Source: Polaromonas sp. (GTDB lineage Bacteria > Pseudomonadota > Gammaproteobacteria > Burkholderiales > Burkholderiaceae_C). Taken from it: a stretch of 64,000 nt of DNA. Shown one piece after another: positions 1-7,162 of the stretch. Numbering within the stretch: the first letter of the stretch is position 1; every line of letters begins with the position of its first letter. The notes beneath the pieces are model-generated. The model saw only the letters and a program-made list of their open reading frames with translations, made no database searches and was not told where the DNA came from. The translations under genes were made by a program, and so were the position numbers. The stretch is from NCBI GenBank assembly GCA_030655515.1, contig JAURVI010000026.1, positions 1-64,000 on the forward strand, written 5' to 3'.

Positions 1-140
1 CCGGGCCGATATCTTTGACTATATTGAGCGGTTCTACAACCCCAGGCGTCGGCATTCGACGCTCAATGGATTGAGCCCGGTAGAGTTTGAAAAACGCTAC
101 GCGAGCTTAACTGTGTGTCCGTGATATTGGGGGAATCCCA
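1..140 (+). mobile_element. Right end of an IS3-family insertion sequence
   Basis: The transposase stop is followed by GATATTGGGGGAATCCCA ending at 140. This matches the layout of IS3 right ends, where the terminal repeat overlaps the end of orfB and finishes in CA. The matching left end should begin TGGGATTCCCCCAAT and would lie outside the window, so the repeat and any 3-4 bp target duplication (perhaps ACC at 141-143) cannot be confirmed here. Confidence 0.65.
2..124 (+). CDS. IS3-family transposase (OrfB), C-terminal fragment
   Basis: The first reading frame runs in from outside the window and ends at TGA 122-124. Its 40 residues contain FYNPRRRHSTLNGLSPVEFE, the usual C-terminal signature of the DDE integrase-type OrfB transposase of IS3 elements, which cuts and joins the element ends. 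Only the last part of the protein is visible, so the catalytic DDE residues and the rest of the element lie to the left. The neighbouring terminal repeat supports a real IS end. Confidence 0.85.
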   Translation, partial: RADIFDYIERFYNPRRRHSTLNGLSPVEFEKRYASLTVCP

Positions 141-242
141 ACCTCACGGGCATTCGACAAGCCGAAGTCGGGGCGGATTGCGGTGAAGGTCATCAATCAC
201 CTGGGGGATGAGGTGATGAAGGTGTTTAAGGTTGCGAGTTAA
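141..242 (+). pseudogene. C-terminal remnant of a DNA methyltransferase-like protein
   Basis: Directly after the IS end, one frame stays open to TAA 240-242 and reads ...SGRIAVKVINHLGDEVMKVF. From memory this resembles the extreme C-terminus of site-specific adenine DNA methyltransferases (type III Mod-like) found in restriction-modification loci. There is no start codon and the rest of the gene is missing, so the simplest reading is a gene split by the IS3 insertion. The family assignment rests on a short motif and should be treated as likely rather than certain. Confidence 0.5.
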
Positions 243-277
243 AGTGGGCGCGACTTACCAGGGAAGAAGAGAAGAAA

Positions 278-2440
278 ATGAACAAAAAGTCGGACCGATT
301 TTCGGTATTGAAAAGTTATCCAGATATCGCTCCATTCGTTGAACAAGTAGTGTCTTCGGCGGATCAGAATAAGAACGCATTGGGATTCTTCGCCGCGAGT
401 GTCTTCCAGGAGTTTGCACGAAGTGAGCAACTATATGTCGTCGCGGAGACGAGCAGTGAGGAAGCGATATATGCAGGCCACTTGATGTTCAAGTGCAATC
501 GCGGTAAGGCGAGCGTACTTCAAATGTTTATTGCCCCATCCTTTAGAAGATGCGGCGCAGCAAAAATACTGCTTGATGGTTTGAAATCTCATTTGACCGA
601 CCACGGCCTAATTTCCATCTCTGCACGCGTCGCAGAGGACTTAATAGATGCCAATGCATTTTGGGAAAAGCAAAACTTTTATGTGCAGCGTGTCGCACAG
701 GGCGGCACCGCTCGTAAGCGCACGATCTTGGTTCGCTGCCACGAACTTGCATCTCCACAATTGTTCGCATCGAGTGGGCTTTCATCCACAAATCCTTTGG
801 GTCTTGATGTCACGGCCAACCCAGATATCCCATTGTTTCTGTTGGACCTGAATGTCCTGTTTGATCTCGGACCGCGACGTCTCCGCAACGAAGAGGCCAT
901 TGATCTGTTTCGGGCAGAGCGAATGGGGCTATGCCGTTTCGCCATCAGCTCCGAGCTGGGCGCGGAGTTGCATCGAACGGCTACACCAGGCCGGACAGAT
1001 CCGATGCAGGCTTACACAAAGATATTTCCAACTTTTTCATTGATGACGACTGATGAGTGGAAACAGTTGCTTCCCGATCTTGCTTCCTTGGTTTTCCCCA
1101 ACAAAGAGGCCACGCAACTCAGTGAGAACGACAAATCAGACCTCCGTCACCTAGCAGCGGCAGTTCAACATCGTTTGGCAGGATTCATTACAAATGACAC
1201 AGCCATTCTCGACGCGGCCACAAAAATTAAAGAACAGTTCAACATACAAGTTATATCCCCTATGGCGTTTGCACAGAGCTATGCAGAAACGACCTCGGGT
1301 GACGCTTACGACACATTGTCATCGCAGACGTTGGAATTGATACCAATAACGGATGCAGACGGGCCTGTAGTCCAAGCATTACTCTCAAGGCTCAATTTGT
1401 CTGGCTCCGCGATCGCCTCAAATTGGGCAGCCGTTGATTCGGGTGATCGCGTATTTGCCCGCTACGGCGTCTGGAGCGGTGTCCGATTGCTGGGCTACCT
1501 GACAAGGCCCTGCTGGACTCCCAGCGACATAGTCGTGGCACATATCGCAATTGACGAATCTACCGCACATTCGCGGGATGCAACCCGTATTTTGCTTACC
1601 AGTTTTTTGGAACAAATGATAACGGTGGGTACCGTTCAAGTCAGAATCGAGTTCCCTCCAAATCAAGTTTACGTGCGCGAAGTGGCTTCGGAGTTGGGAT
1701 TTGGTGGTACATCCACTCAGTCATCCCTCAGCAAGATCATTCTTGGACGTATCGTCACTCGAACAAACTGGGATCAATGCAGAGAAACTCTCACTTCTGC
1801 AAGTCGACTGCGGCTGCCAGATGTGCCTCCCACTTTTCGACACATTAGCCAACAGGTTCAAGTATTAACCCCGGATGGGAATAGGGTTCATGTTTCGCTG
1901 GATTATCTGGAGACGCTTTTAGCACCGGCACTTTTTTGCCTACCAGGGCGCCAAGCGGTGATCACACCAGTGCAACGCGATTTTTCTGAGCATCTCTTAG
2001 GGCATCTACCGCAGAAATCGTTGTTACCGCAATCTAAAGTCGCGCTATATCAAGAGAAACACTATTTGAGTGGCCCACAGACTTTGAAGCGCTTCAAACC
2101 TGGGGCTTTGATTTTGTTTTATGAGTCATTGAAACACAGAGGACTCGGTGCGGTCATTGCCATCGCTCGGGTAAAACAGGTGTATGCAAAGTCGCAGGAG
2201 GCACTCAAAACCTCAGGTCTCGATCCCTCTGTCCTTGACGCAAAAAGCCTCGAAACTATAGGCCAATCCAGTATGAAAACAGTGACAGTTTTTGATAACG
2301 TAATTTGCTTGCCGCACCCCGTTCCGCTTACTACGCTAGAGCGCATAGGTTGTGGCCGCCCCACCGACTTGATAACAACTAATGCCATCACTGATGAGCA
2401 ACTGCAAGCGATTCTTGTCGAAGGGTTGACCTGTGATTGA
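278..2440 (+). CDS. GNAT-PIN-GNAT-PUA-like multidomain protein
   Basis: This 720-residue protein appears to fuse several small-domain families. Residues about 50-155 look like a GNAT acetyltransferase (acetyl-CoA loop around FIAPSFRRCGAAKILL). Residues about 184-335 look like a PIN ribonuclease domain with candidate acidic residues D190, E226 or E230, D288 and D307 (TNDTAIL). Residues about 355-500 look like a second, degenerate GNAT fold. The end, from about 588, resembles a PUA/ASCH-type RNA-binding domain. It overlaps the next gene, also an ASCH protein, by 8 bases, so the two are probably co-translated. Base composition is clearly AT-richer than the core genes further right, suggesting transfer. 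A toxin or defence effector acting on tRNA or other RNA is a plausible but unproven role. The start at 278 follows a GAAGAAGAGAAG purine run. Confidence 0.7.
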   Translation: MNKKSDRFSVLKSYPDIAPFVEQVVSSADQNKNALGFFAASVFQEFARSEQLYVVAETSSEEAIYAGHLMFKCNRGKASVLQMFIAPSFRRCGAAKILLDGLKSHLTDHGLISISARVAEDLIDANAFWEKQNFYVQRVAQGGTARKRTILVRCHELASPQLFASSGLSSTNPLGLDVTANPDIPLFLLDLNVLFDLGPRRLRNEEAIDLFRAERMGLCRFAISSELGAELHRTATPGRTDPMQAYTKIFPTFSLMTTDEWKQLLPDLASLVFPNKEATQLSENDKSDLRHLAAAVQHRLAGFITNDTAILDAATKIKEQFNIQVISPMAFAQSYAETTSGDAYDTLSSQTLELIPITDADGPVVQALLSRLNLSGSAIASNWAAVDSGDRVFARYGVWSGVRLLGYLTRPCWTPSDIVVAHIAIDESTAHSRDATRILLTSFLEQMITVGTVQVRIEFPPNQVYVREVASELGFGGTSTQSSLSKIILGRIVTRTNWDQCRETLTSASRLRLPDVPPTFRHISQQVQVLTPDGNRVHVSLDYLETLLAPALFCLPGRQAVITPVQRDFSEHLLGHLPQKSLLPQSKVALYQEKHYLSGPQTLKRFKPGALILFYESLKHRGLGAVIAIARVKQVYAKSQEALKTSGLDPSVLDAKSLETIGQSSMKTVTVFDNVICLPHPVPLTTLERIGCGRPTDLITTNAITDEQLQAILVEGLTCD

Positions 2441-2957
2441 AGGGGAACACATACTCATTTCGTTGGAAAAACGGCACGCGGAGAATATCTTCGCAGGAAA
2501 AAAGCACGTAGAGTTAAGGCGGCGGTCTATGAATGTAGCTATCGGAACCACGGTTTGGATATACGTCAAATTGCCTGTGGGTTCCGTGATGGGCAGGGCT
2601 CGCGTTAGCGCAGTTCATAGCTTGGCACCATCAACCTTGTGGCGGCGCTTCGCTGCTATTTCTGGGTTAACGTATAAGGAATTTTGTGGCTATTTCGAAG
2701 GAGTCTCCAAGGGGTTGGCACTTTCTCTAGAGGATGCAGAGCGACTCCCGCAGTCGATTTCTCTACAAACCCTTAGACAAGTCTCATCTGGATTTCAACC
2801 CCCACAATTTTTCATGCGACTTGGTGTCGGGGGTGACTTACTCAATACTTTGACAGAATCGCAGAAGAACGTCTGTGCAGCGTCAGATGATGCCCGTGAC
2901 ATTCAATACCGGCCGGGTCACGCGAAGTGGGACAACTTCCTGAACAGGATTGTGTGA
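2433..2957 (+). CDS. ASCH-domain protein
   Basis: This 174-residue protein starts at GTG 2433 inside the end of the preceding gene. Its N-terminal half, with ILISLEKRHAENIFAGKKHV followed by a run of arginines and a beta-rich stretch ending near residue 65, fits the ASCH fold (PUA superfamily), which binds RNA or modified nucleotides. The C-terminal half is not recognised. ASCH proteins next to GNAT and PIN domains are reminiscent of toxin-antitoxin or RNA-modification modules. Because the upstream protein also ends in a PUA-like domain, the two may recognise the same substrate or form a complex. The function is inferred only from domains and position. Confidence 0.65.
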   Translation: MIEGEHILISLEKRHAENIFAGKKHVELRRRSMNVAIGTTVWIYVKLPVGSVMGRARVSAVHSLAPSTLWRRFAAISGLTYKEFCGYFEGVSKGLALSLEDAERLPQSISLQTLRQVSSGFQPPQFFMRLGVGGDLLNTLTESQKNVCAASDDARDIQYRPGHAKWDNFLNRIV

Positions 2958-2958
2958 T

Positions 2959-3015
2959 ATGAGCAAGAACCCAGAAAAAGTAACAATAGCCAGCCAGAAC
3001 GGAGTCCCCGAATGA
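2959..3015 (+). CDS. Possible 18-residue leader peptide or gene remnant
   Basis: A short frame starts at ATG 2959, one base after the ASCH stop codon, and ends in TGA 3013-3015, which overlaps the ATG of the OLD-type gene (ATGA at 3012-3015). It would encode the 18-residue peptide MSKNPEKVTIASQNGVPE. It is too short to assign. It could be a translational-coupling leader for the downstream gene, the start of a deleted gene, or chance. The precise spacing on both sides is the only argument for translation. Confidence 0.3.
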   Translation: MSKNPEKVTIASQNGVPE

Positions 3016-4751
3016 TTACCCGATTGACCCTGCGCAACTTCAAGAGCGTTGGTGAACAAGTCTATGACTTCACTCAGTTCGATTTGCTGGTCGGGCGCAA
3101 CAACAGTGGCAAGAGCACCGTGCTTCAGGCGTTGGCTATCTGGCAATTTTGTGTGGATGAGTTTCATCGGTCCAAGCGCAGCGGCTCCAAGGGAATCCAA
3201 GTCGTACTGCCCAACTTCACGGCGTTGCCGGTGCCGGAGTTCAATCTGCTTTGGAAGGACAGAGATATACGCCACTCGCCTAACAAAAAGCAGGAATACA
3301 TCCTGATAGGCATTCATGTGGAATGGCAGCGTGCAAACGGCGAAACCGGAACGTTTGGTGTGGATTTGCGCTATCACTCACCACAAACCATTTACGCCAT
3401 TCCTGGCGGTGGCTGGACGCAGTTTCGCGCCTGTGAACAGAGGGGTGATCTGCCCATAATCGCCTATGTGCCCCCGTTTTCCGGCCTTGAACCGACAGAA
3501 AAAGCGCTGGATGTTTCACCCATCCGCCAGCAGGTTGGCAAAGGTCAACCCGGCAGCGTGCTGCGTAACTTGTTGTTGCGGGTCTGCCCAGCACCACCGC
3601 GCGATCCGAACGGACGCATTGTCAAAGGGTATGAACACCCACCCGCAGACTGGCAAGAGCTGGCCAACATGGTTGAACGCTGGTTTTCGGTCAAGATTAG
3701 CGAGCCGAAATATGACTCAGCCAAAGATGTTTACATCACGGTTGAGTATCGCCAGAACGGCAAGAACTACGACATCATCGCCGGGGGGAGCGGGTTTCAC
3801 CAAACACTGACCTTGCTGGCATTTCTGTATGGCTACAAGGCGACGACTATTTTGCTCGACGAACCAGATGCCCACTTGCACGTCAATCTGCAACGTGAGA
3901 TTCTTGATTTCTTCAAACGCAAGTCACTCGAACTCGGTACGCAATTCCTGATTGCCACGCACGCTGAAGAGTTCGCTCGTGGTGTGGATGCAAGCCAAAT
4001 CATCTCATTGCTAAACCGCAAACCCAAGCGAATCGATTCGACACCAGCCGTACTTCAGGCGATGGCAGACGTGTCCAACGAGGACGTGACGCGATTGCTG
4101 GGCTCTCCCTACATCCTTTATGTGGAAGGCGAGAGTGACGAGCGCATTCTTCGTGCATGGGCCGAGTCGTGTGGAGCGCAGGAGGCGATGGACAAAGTCT
4201 GCTTTAAGACGATGGGTGGTGGCGGAAAGAAAAACATGAAGGAACGGGCTGATCTGCACTATGCCGCTCTGCAGCACATCATTCCCGAGGTATCGAGACT
4301 CATGCTGTTCGACTTTGACGACGCCAACGATGCGTTTCATCCAAAGCCCGGCAACCCGTCGCTTGCCGAGTGGAAGCGCAAGAATATTGAAAATTATCTG
4401 CTCGTATCTGACGCATGGAAGCGGGCTGCACTGCAGCAACTCGGATACGCCGAAGATGAGTTGTTCGCTGAGCCGATTCTGAAATCTATTGACGAGTTTT
4501 TTGCCGGGGAAAACCTGACGCTGCCGCCAGGAAAAACTTGGCGAAATGTCGGTGCGAACGTGTTCAGCGTGGTGGATGGCAAGCGCATTTTGTTTGAAAA
4601 CAACGAGTCTCTCTTCCAGCAGCTTAAAAAGGGAGCTCCCCCTGTGCAACTCATTCGTGAACAGGTGGCGATGAGCATGACGGCTGATGAAATTCACGAG
4701 GATGTTCATCAGTTTATTGGTAAGTTAAAGGCGTTGACCGGCCAACCCTGA
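3012..4751 (+). CDS. OLD-family ATPase with TOPRIM nuclease domain
   Basis: This 579-residue protein has an N-terminal SMC/ABC-like ATPase: Walker A GRNNSGKST at residues 28-36, a signature-like GGSGFHQTLTLL at 258-269, Walker B ILLDEPDAHLH at 280-290 and an H-loop ATHAEE at 315-320. A C-terminal TOPRIM domain follows, with YVEGESDERIL at 370-380 and LFDFDD at 432-437. This is the architecture of overcoming-lysogenization-defect (OLD) nucleases, which act in phage defence alone or with partners (for example Gabija GajA). No UvrD-like GajB helicase follows. It sits within two bases of the small frame after the ASCH gene, so it may form one operon with the GNAT-PIN and ASCH proteins. The length is normal for class 1 OLD proteins. 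Confidence 0.85.
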   Translation: MITRLTLRNFKSVGEQVYDFTQFDLLVGRNNSGKSTVLQALAIWQFCVDEFHRSKRSGSKGIQVVLPNFTALPVPEFNLLWKDRDIRHSPNKKQEYILIGIHVEWQRANGETGTFGVDLRYHSPQTIYAIPGGGWTQFRACEQRGDLPIIAYVPPFSGLEPTEKALDVSPIRQQVGKGQPGSVLRNLLLRVCPAPPRDPNGRIVKGYEHPPADWQELANMVERWFSVKISEPKYDSAKDVYITVEYRQNGKNYDIIAGGSGFHQTLTLLAFLYGYKATTILLDEPDAHLHVNLQREILDFFKRKSLELGTQFLIATHAEEFARGVDASQIISLLNRKPKRIDSTPAVLQAMADVSNEDVTRLLGSPYILYVEGESDERILRAWAESCGAQEAMDKVCFKTMGGGGKKNMKERADLHYAALQHIIPEVSRLMLFDFDDANDAFHPKPGNPSLAEWKRKNIENYLLVSDAWKRAALQQLGYAEDELFAEPILKSIDEFFAGENLTLPPGKTWRNVGANVFSVVDGKRILFENNESLFQQLKKGAPPVQLIREQVAMSMTADEIHEDVHQFIGKLKALTGQP

Positions 4752-4795
4752 TAGATCGCAACCGCATCGCCCACATGCTCACAGCCAACCGACCC

Positions 4796-4981
4796 ATGAC
4801 AGCCCCCCAACAATTCCTGATCTACCAAAGCGAAGACGGCTCCATCATCGAGCCCTTTGTGGCCAGCGTCGGCTTTATCGCCAACGAAGAAGGCCGCGAT
4901 TCCAAGCTGCGCAATCTGGGCATCGAGCCATACCGGGCCGAAAATGGCCGCGTGGCCGCGCTTGACAAGGGGGGCGCGTGA
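4796..4981 (+). pseudogene. Chimeric remnant: RhuM-like start joined to a JetC-like tail
   Basis: The frame from ATG 4796 gives 61 residues. The first part, MTAPQQFLIYQSEDG, resembles the N-terminus of virulence RhuM-family proteins. The rest, from about IIEPFVASVGFI to RNLGIEPYRAENG, resembles the C-terminal tail of the SMC-like Wadjet ATPase JetC. Its TGA overlaps the GTG of jetD, as expected for jetC-jetD coupling. I infer that a deletion fused a rhuM start to the last codons of jetC and removed jetA, jetB and most of jetC. Both assignments are from short matches recalled without a search. Confidence 0.4.
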
Positions 4982-6186
4982 GCTGGACGACCCCTGCAGA
5001 CCTGCGCGCCCAGGTGCAAAAACTCTGGGACCGGGGCCAGTTGCTGACGCCTGCAAGCCAGGGGGGCGCGGCGTTTCCCCTGCGCTTGCGGCTGGCAGGG
5101 CCCACATCGGCGGAGCTGTCAGAGCGCTTTGACGAGGTGCGGGCCTGGATTGTCGATTTGCGCCAGGGCACGCCGCGCCTGCGCATCGTGCAGCGTGAGT
5201 TTCGTCACCGCGTGCTGGGCGTCAACGCCGTGCCCAGTGAAGCCTGGCTCGACACGGCCGGCGACGCGCTGGCCTTGATTGGCAAGCAACAGGAAGCCCG
5301 GCGCTTTGCCGGTCTGCTGCAAGCCACCCAGGCGCAGCACGCGGCACTGCTGCCCTGGCTGGAAAAGCGGCCTTTGGCTGCGTTGGCGCTGGCCGATGCG
5401 TGGCCGCGCCTGCTCAGTGTCGTCTCATGGTTGTGCGCGCACCCGCGACCGGGTATTTACCTGCGCCAGGTCGATATTCCCGGTGTGGACAGCAAGTTCA
5501 TGGAGTCGATGCGCGGCGTGCTGATGGCGCTTCTGGATTTGGCGCTGCCGGTCGATGCCATTGACCGCAGCGCCACCGGCTCTTCCGGTGTCGGCCAGTT
5601 TTGCCGCCGCTACGGCTTTCAGGACAAGCCCCTGCGCATCCGTTTTCGCCTGCTCGATGTCCGGTTGGCGCTGTTGCCCACCGGAGCCGATCAGGACATG
5701 AGCGTGACCCAGGCCGCTTTTGAGCGGCTTGACCTCCCCGTCAGCCGGGTGTTTATCACCGAAAACGAGGTCAACTTTTTGGCTTTTCCACAGATGGCGG
5801 GCAGCATGGTGATCTTCGGTGCGGGTTACGGCTTTGAGGCCCTGGCGGGTGCCCGGTGGCTGCAACAGCGCAGCATTTACTACTGGGGCGACATTGACAC
5901 CCACGGCTTTGCCATTCTTGACCAGCTGCGTGCGCAGCTTCCCCATGCGCAATCGTTTTTAATGAACAGCGAAACCTTGATGGCCCACGCGGCGCACTGG
6001 GGCGAGGAGCCGCAACCGCTGCTGCGTGACCTGGAACGCCTGACTAGCGACGAGCGCGCCGTGTTTGACGCGCTGCGCGACAACCGGCTGCGCCCGCGCT
6101 TGCGGCTGGAGCAGGAGCGCATCGGCTTTGGCTGGGTGCAGCGGGCACTGGCTGAGTTGCGGGTGACAGGGGGTCAGGATGAATAA
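4978..6186 (+). CDS. jetD: Wadjet nuclease subunit JetD (DUF3322/DUF2220), orphan
   Basis: This 402-residue protein fits JetD, the TOPRIM-like endonuclease that cleaves circular plasmid DNA once the JetABC SMC complex has extruded it. The N-terminal half matches the DUF3322 arm domain. The C-terminal half (DUF2220) carries TENEVNFLAF with E262 and E264 and WGDIDTHGF with D305 and D307, fitting an intact metal site. The GTG start overlaps the upstream remnant stop by two bases, and the end overlaps cbiB by 8 bases. JetA, JetB and a full JetC are not present in the window, so plasmid defence by this locus alone is unlikely. The gene itself looks full length, so it may have been kept recently or reused. 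Confidence 0.8.
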   Translation: MSWTTPADLRAQVQKLWDRGQLLTPASQGGAAFPLRLRLAGPTSAELSERFDEVRAWIVDLRQGTPRLRIVQREFRHRVLGVNAVPSEAWLDTAGDALALIGKQQEARRFAGLLQATQAQHAALLPWLEKRPLAALALADAWPRLLSVVSWLCAHPRPGIYLRQVDIPGVDSKFMESMRGVLMALLDLALPVDAIDRSATGSSGVGQFCRRYGFQDKPLRIRFRLLDVRLALLPTGADQDMSVTQAAFERLDLPVSRVFITENEVNFLAFPQMAGSMVIFGAGYGFEALAGARWLQQRSIYYWGDIDTHGFAILDQLRAQLPHAQSFLMNSETLMAHAAHWGEEPQPLLRDLERLTSDERAVFDALRDNRLRPRLRLEQERIGFGWVQRALAELRVTGGQDE

Positions 6187-7162
6187 TGGGGTACCCTTGG
6201 TTTTTGCAGCGGCTGTTCTTGTCGCCTTCGCCATTGACCGTTACTGCGGCGAACCCCCCGTGCGCTGGCACCCCGTGGTGTGGATGGGCAACTACCTGAA
6301 CGGGATGGCCGCGTATGTGGCGCCTGTAGAGGCGCTTGCCGCCTTCAATTCCCGTGATTCAAAGGCTTTCAGCCTGGGCGCCCTGGCGTGGCTTGCAGGG
6401 GCAGCGCTTGTTTTGATGGCGGCCTGCGCTCTGCAATGGGCTTTTTTCCAGCTTCCCGGTGTGCTGGCCGCGCTGCTGATGGGGCTTGCACTCAAGCCCA
6501 TGCTGGCCTGGGCCATGCTGCGCCGCGAGGCGCAGGCGGTCGAAGACGCCTTGTGCGAATCGCTTGCAGCCGGGCGCGAACGCCTGTCGTGGCTGGTCAG
6601 TCGCGACACGTCGCAGCTTTCTGCCGGCGAAGTGCGCGAAAGCGCCATCGAGTCGCTCGCCGAAAATCTCAACGACTCGGTGGTGGCCCCCATTTTCTGG
6701 TTCATGCTGCTGGGTCTGCCGGGCGCGGCGGTTTACCGCTTTGCCAATACGGCGGACGCCATGTGGGGCTACCGGGGTGTGCGCCGTGGCGTGAACTGGG
6801 CGTGGGCGGGCAAGTGGGCGGCGTGGGCGGATGATGCGCTGTCGTGGCTGCCCGCGCGGCTCACGGCGCTGCTGCTGGCCGTGGCCGCGGGAGGACTCCA
6901 TTTGAAAGCCCTGAGGCTGGAGGCCCGCAAGACGCCCTCGCCCAACAGCGGCTGGCCCATGGCGGCCATGGCGCTGGCACTGGGGGTCAGCCTGCGCAAG
7001 CCGGGTGTTTACACGCTCAACCCTGCCGGCAGGCCGCCCGAGGCGCCAGACACACTCAAAGCCCAACAATATGCATCGAAAGTGGTCAAGTCGCTGGTGT
7101 GGATTGCCTCCATGGCTTTGTTTTTAACAGCGCTGGCGTTGTCTGCGGGCCTGCGTTCATGA
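6179..7162 (+). CDS. cbiB: Adenosylcobinamide-phosphate synthase CbiB (CobD)
   Basis: This 327-residue inner-membrane protein attaches the aminopropanol (phosphate) arm to adenosylcobyric acid during cobalamin synthesis. The N-terminus has the family pattern AIDRYCGEPPVRWHPVVWMG. Several hydrophobic segments and the conserved ESLAENLNDSVVAPIFW and YRFANTADAMWGY motifs are visible. It starts within the end of jetD (ATGAATAA overlap), and its TGA overlaps the next ATG, so it is translated as the first gene of a cbiB-cobC-cobQ operon. No cobalamin riboswitch is apparent upstream, where the defence remnants end. Length is normal. Confidence 0.93.
   Translation: MNNGVPLVFAAAVLVAFAIDRYCGEPPVRWHPVVWMGNYLNGMAAYVAPVEALAAFNSRDSKAFSLGALAWLAGAALVLMAACALQWAFFQLPGVLAALLMGLALKPMLAWAMLRREAQAVEDALCESLAAGRERLSWLVSRDTSQLSAGEVRESAIESLAENLNDSVVAPIFWFMLLGLPGAAVYRFANTADAMWGYRGVRRGVNWAWAGKWAAWADDALSWLPARLTALLLAVAAGGLHLKALRLEARKTPSPNSGWPMAAMALALGVSLRKPGVYTLNPAGRPPEAPDTLKAQQYASKVVKSLVWIASMALFLTALALSAGLRS

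Noticed and set aside
3012-4751. Gabija system (GajA)
   Set aside because: The protein has the OLD architecture, but no UvrD-like GajB helicase gene is adjacent, so a Gabija call is not supported.
5959-6271. Cobalamin riboswitch before cbiB
   Set aside because: The DNA before cbiB is the coding end of jetD, and no B12-box-like structure was recognised.
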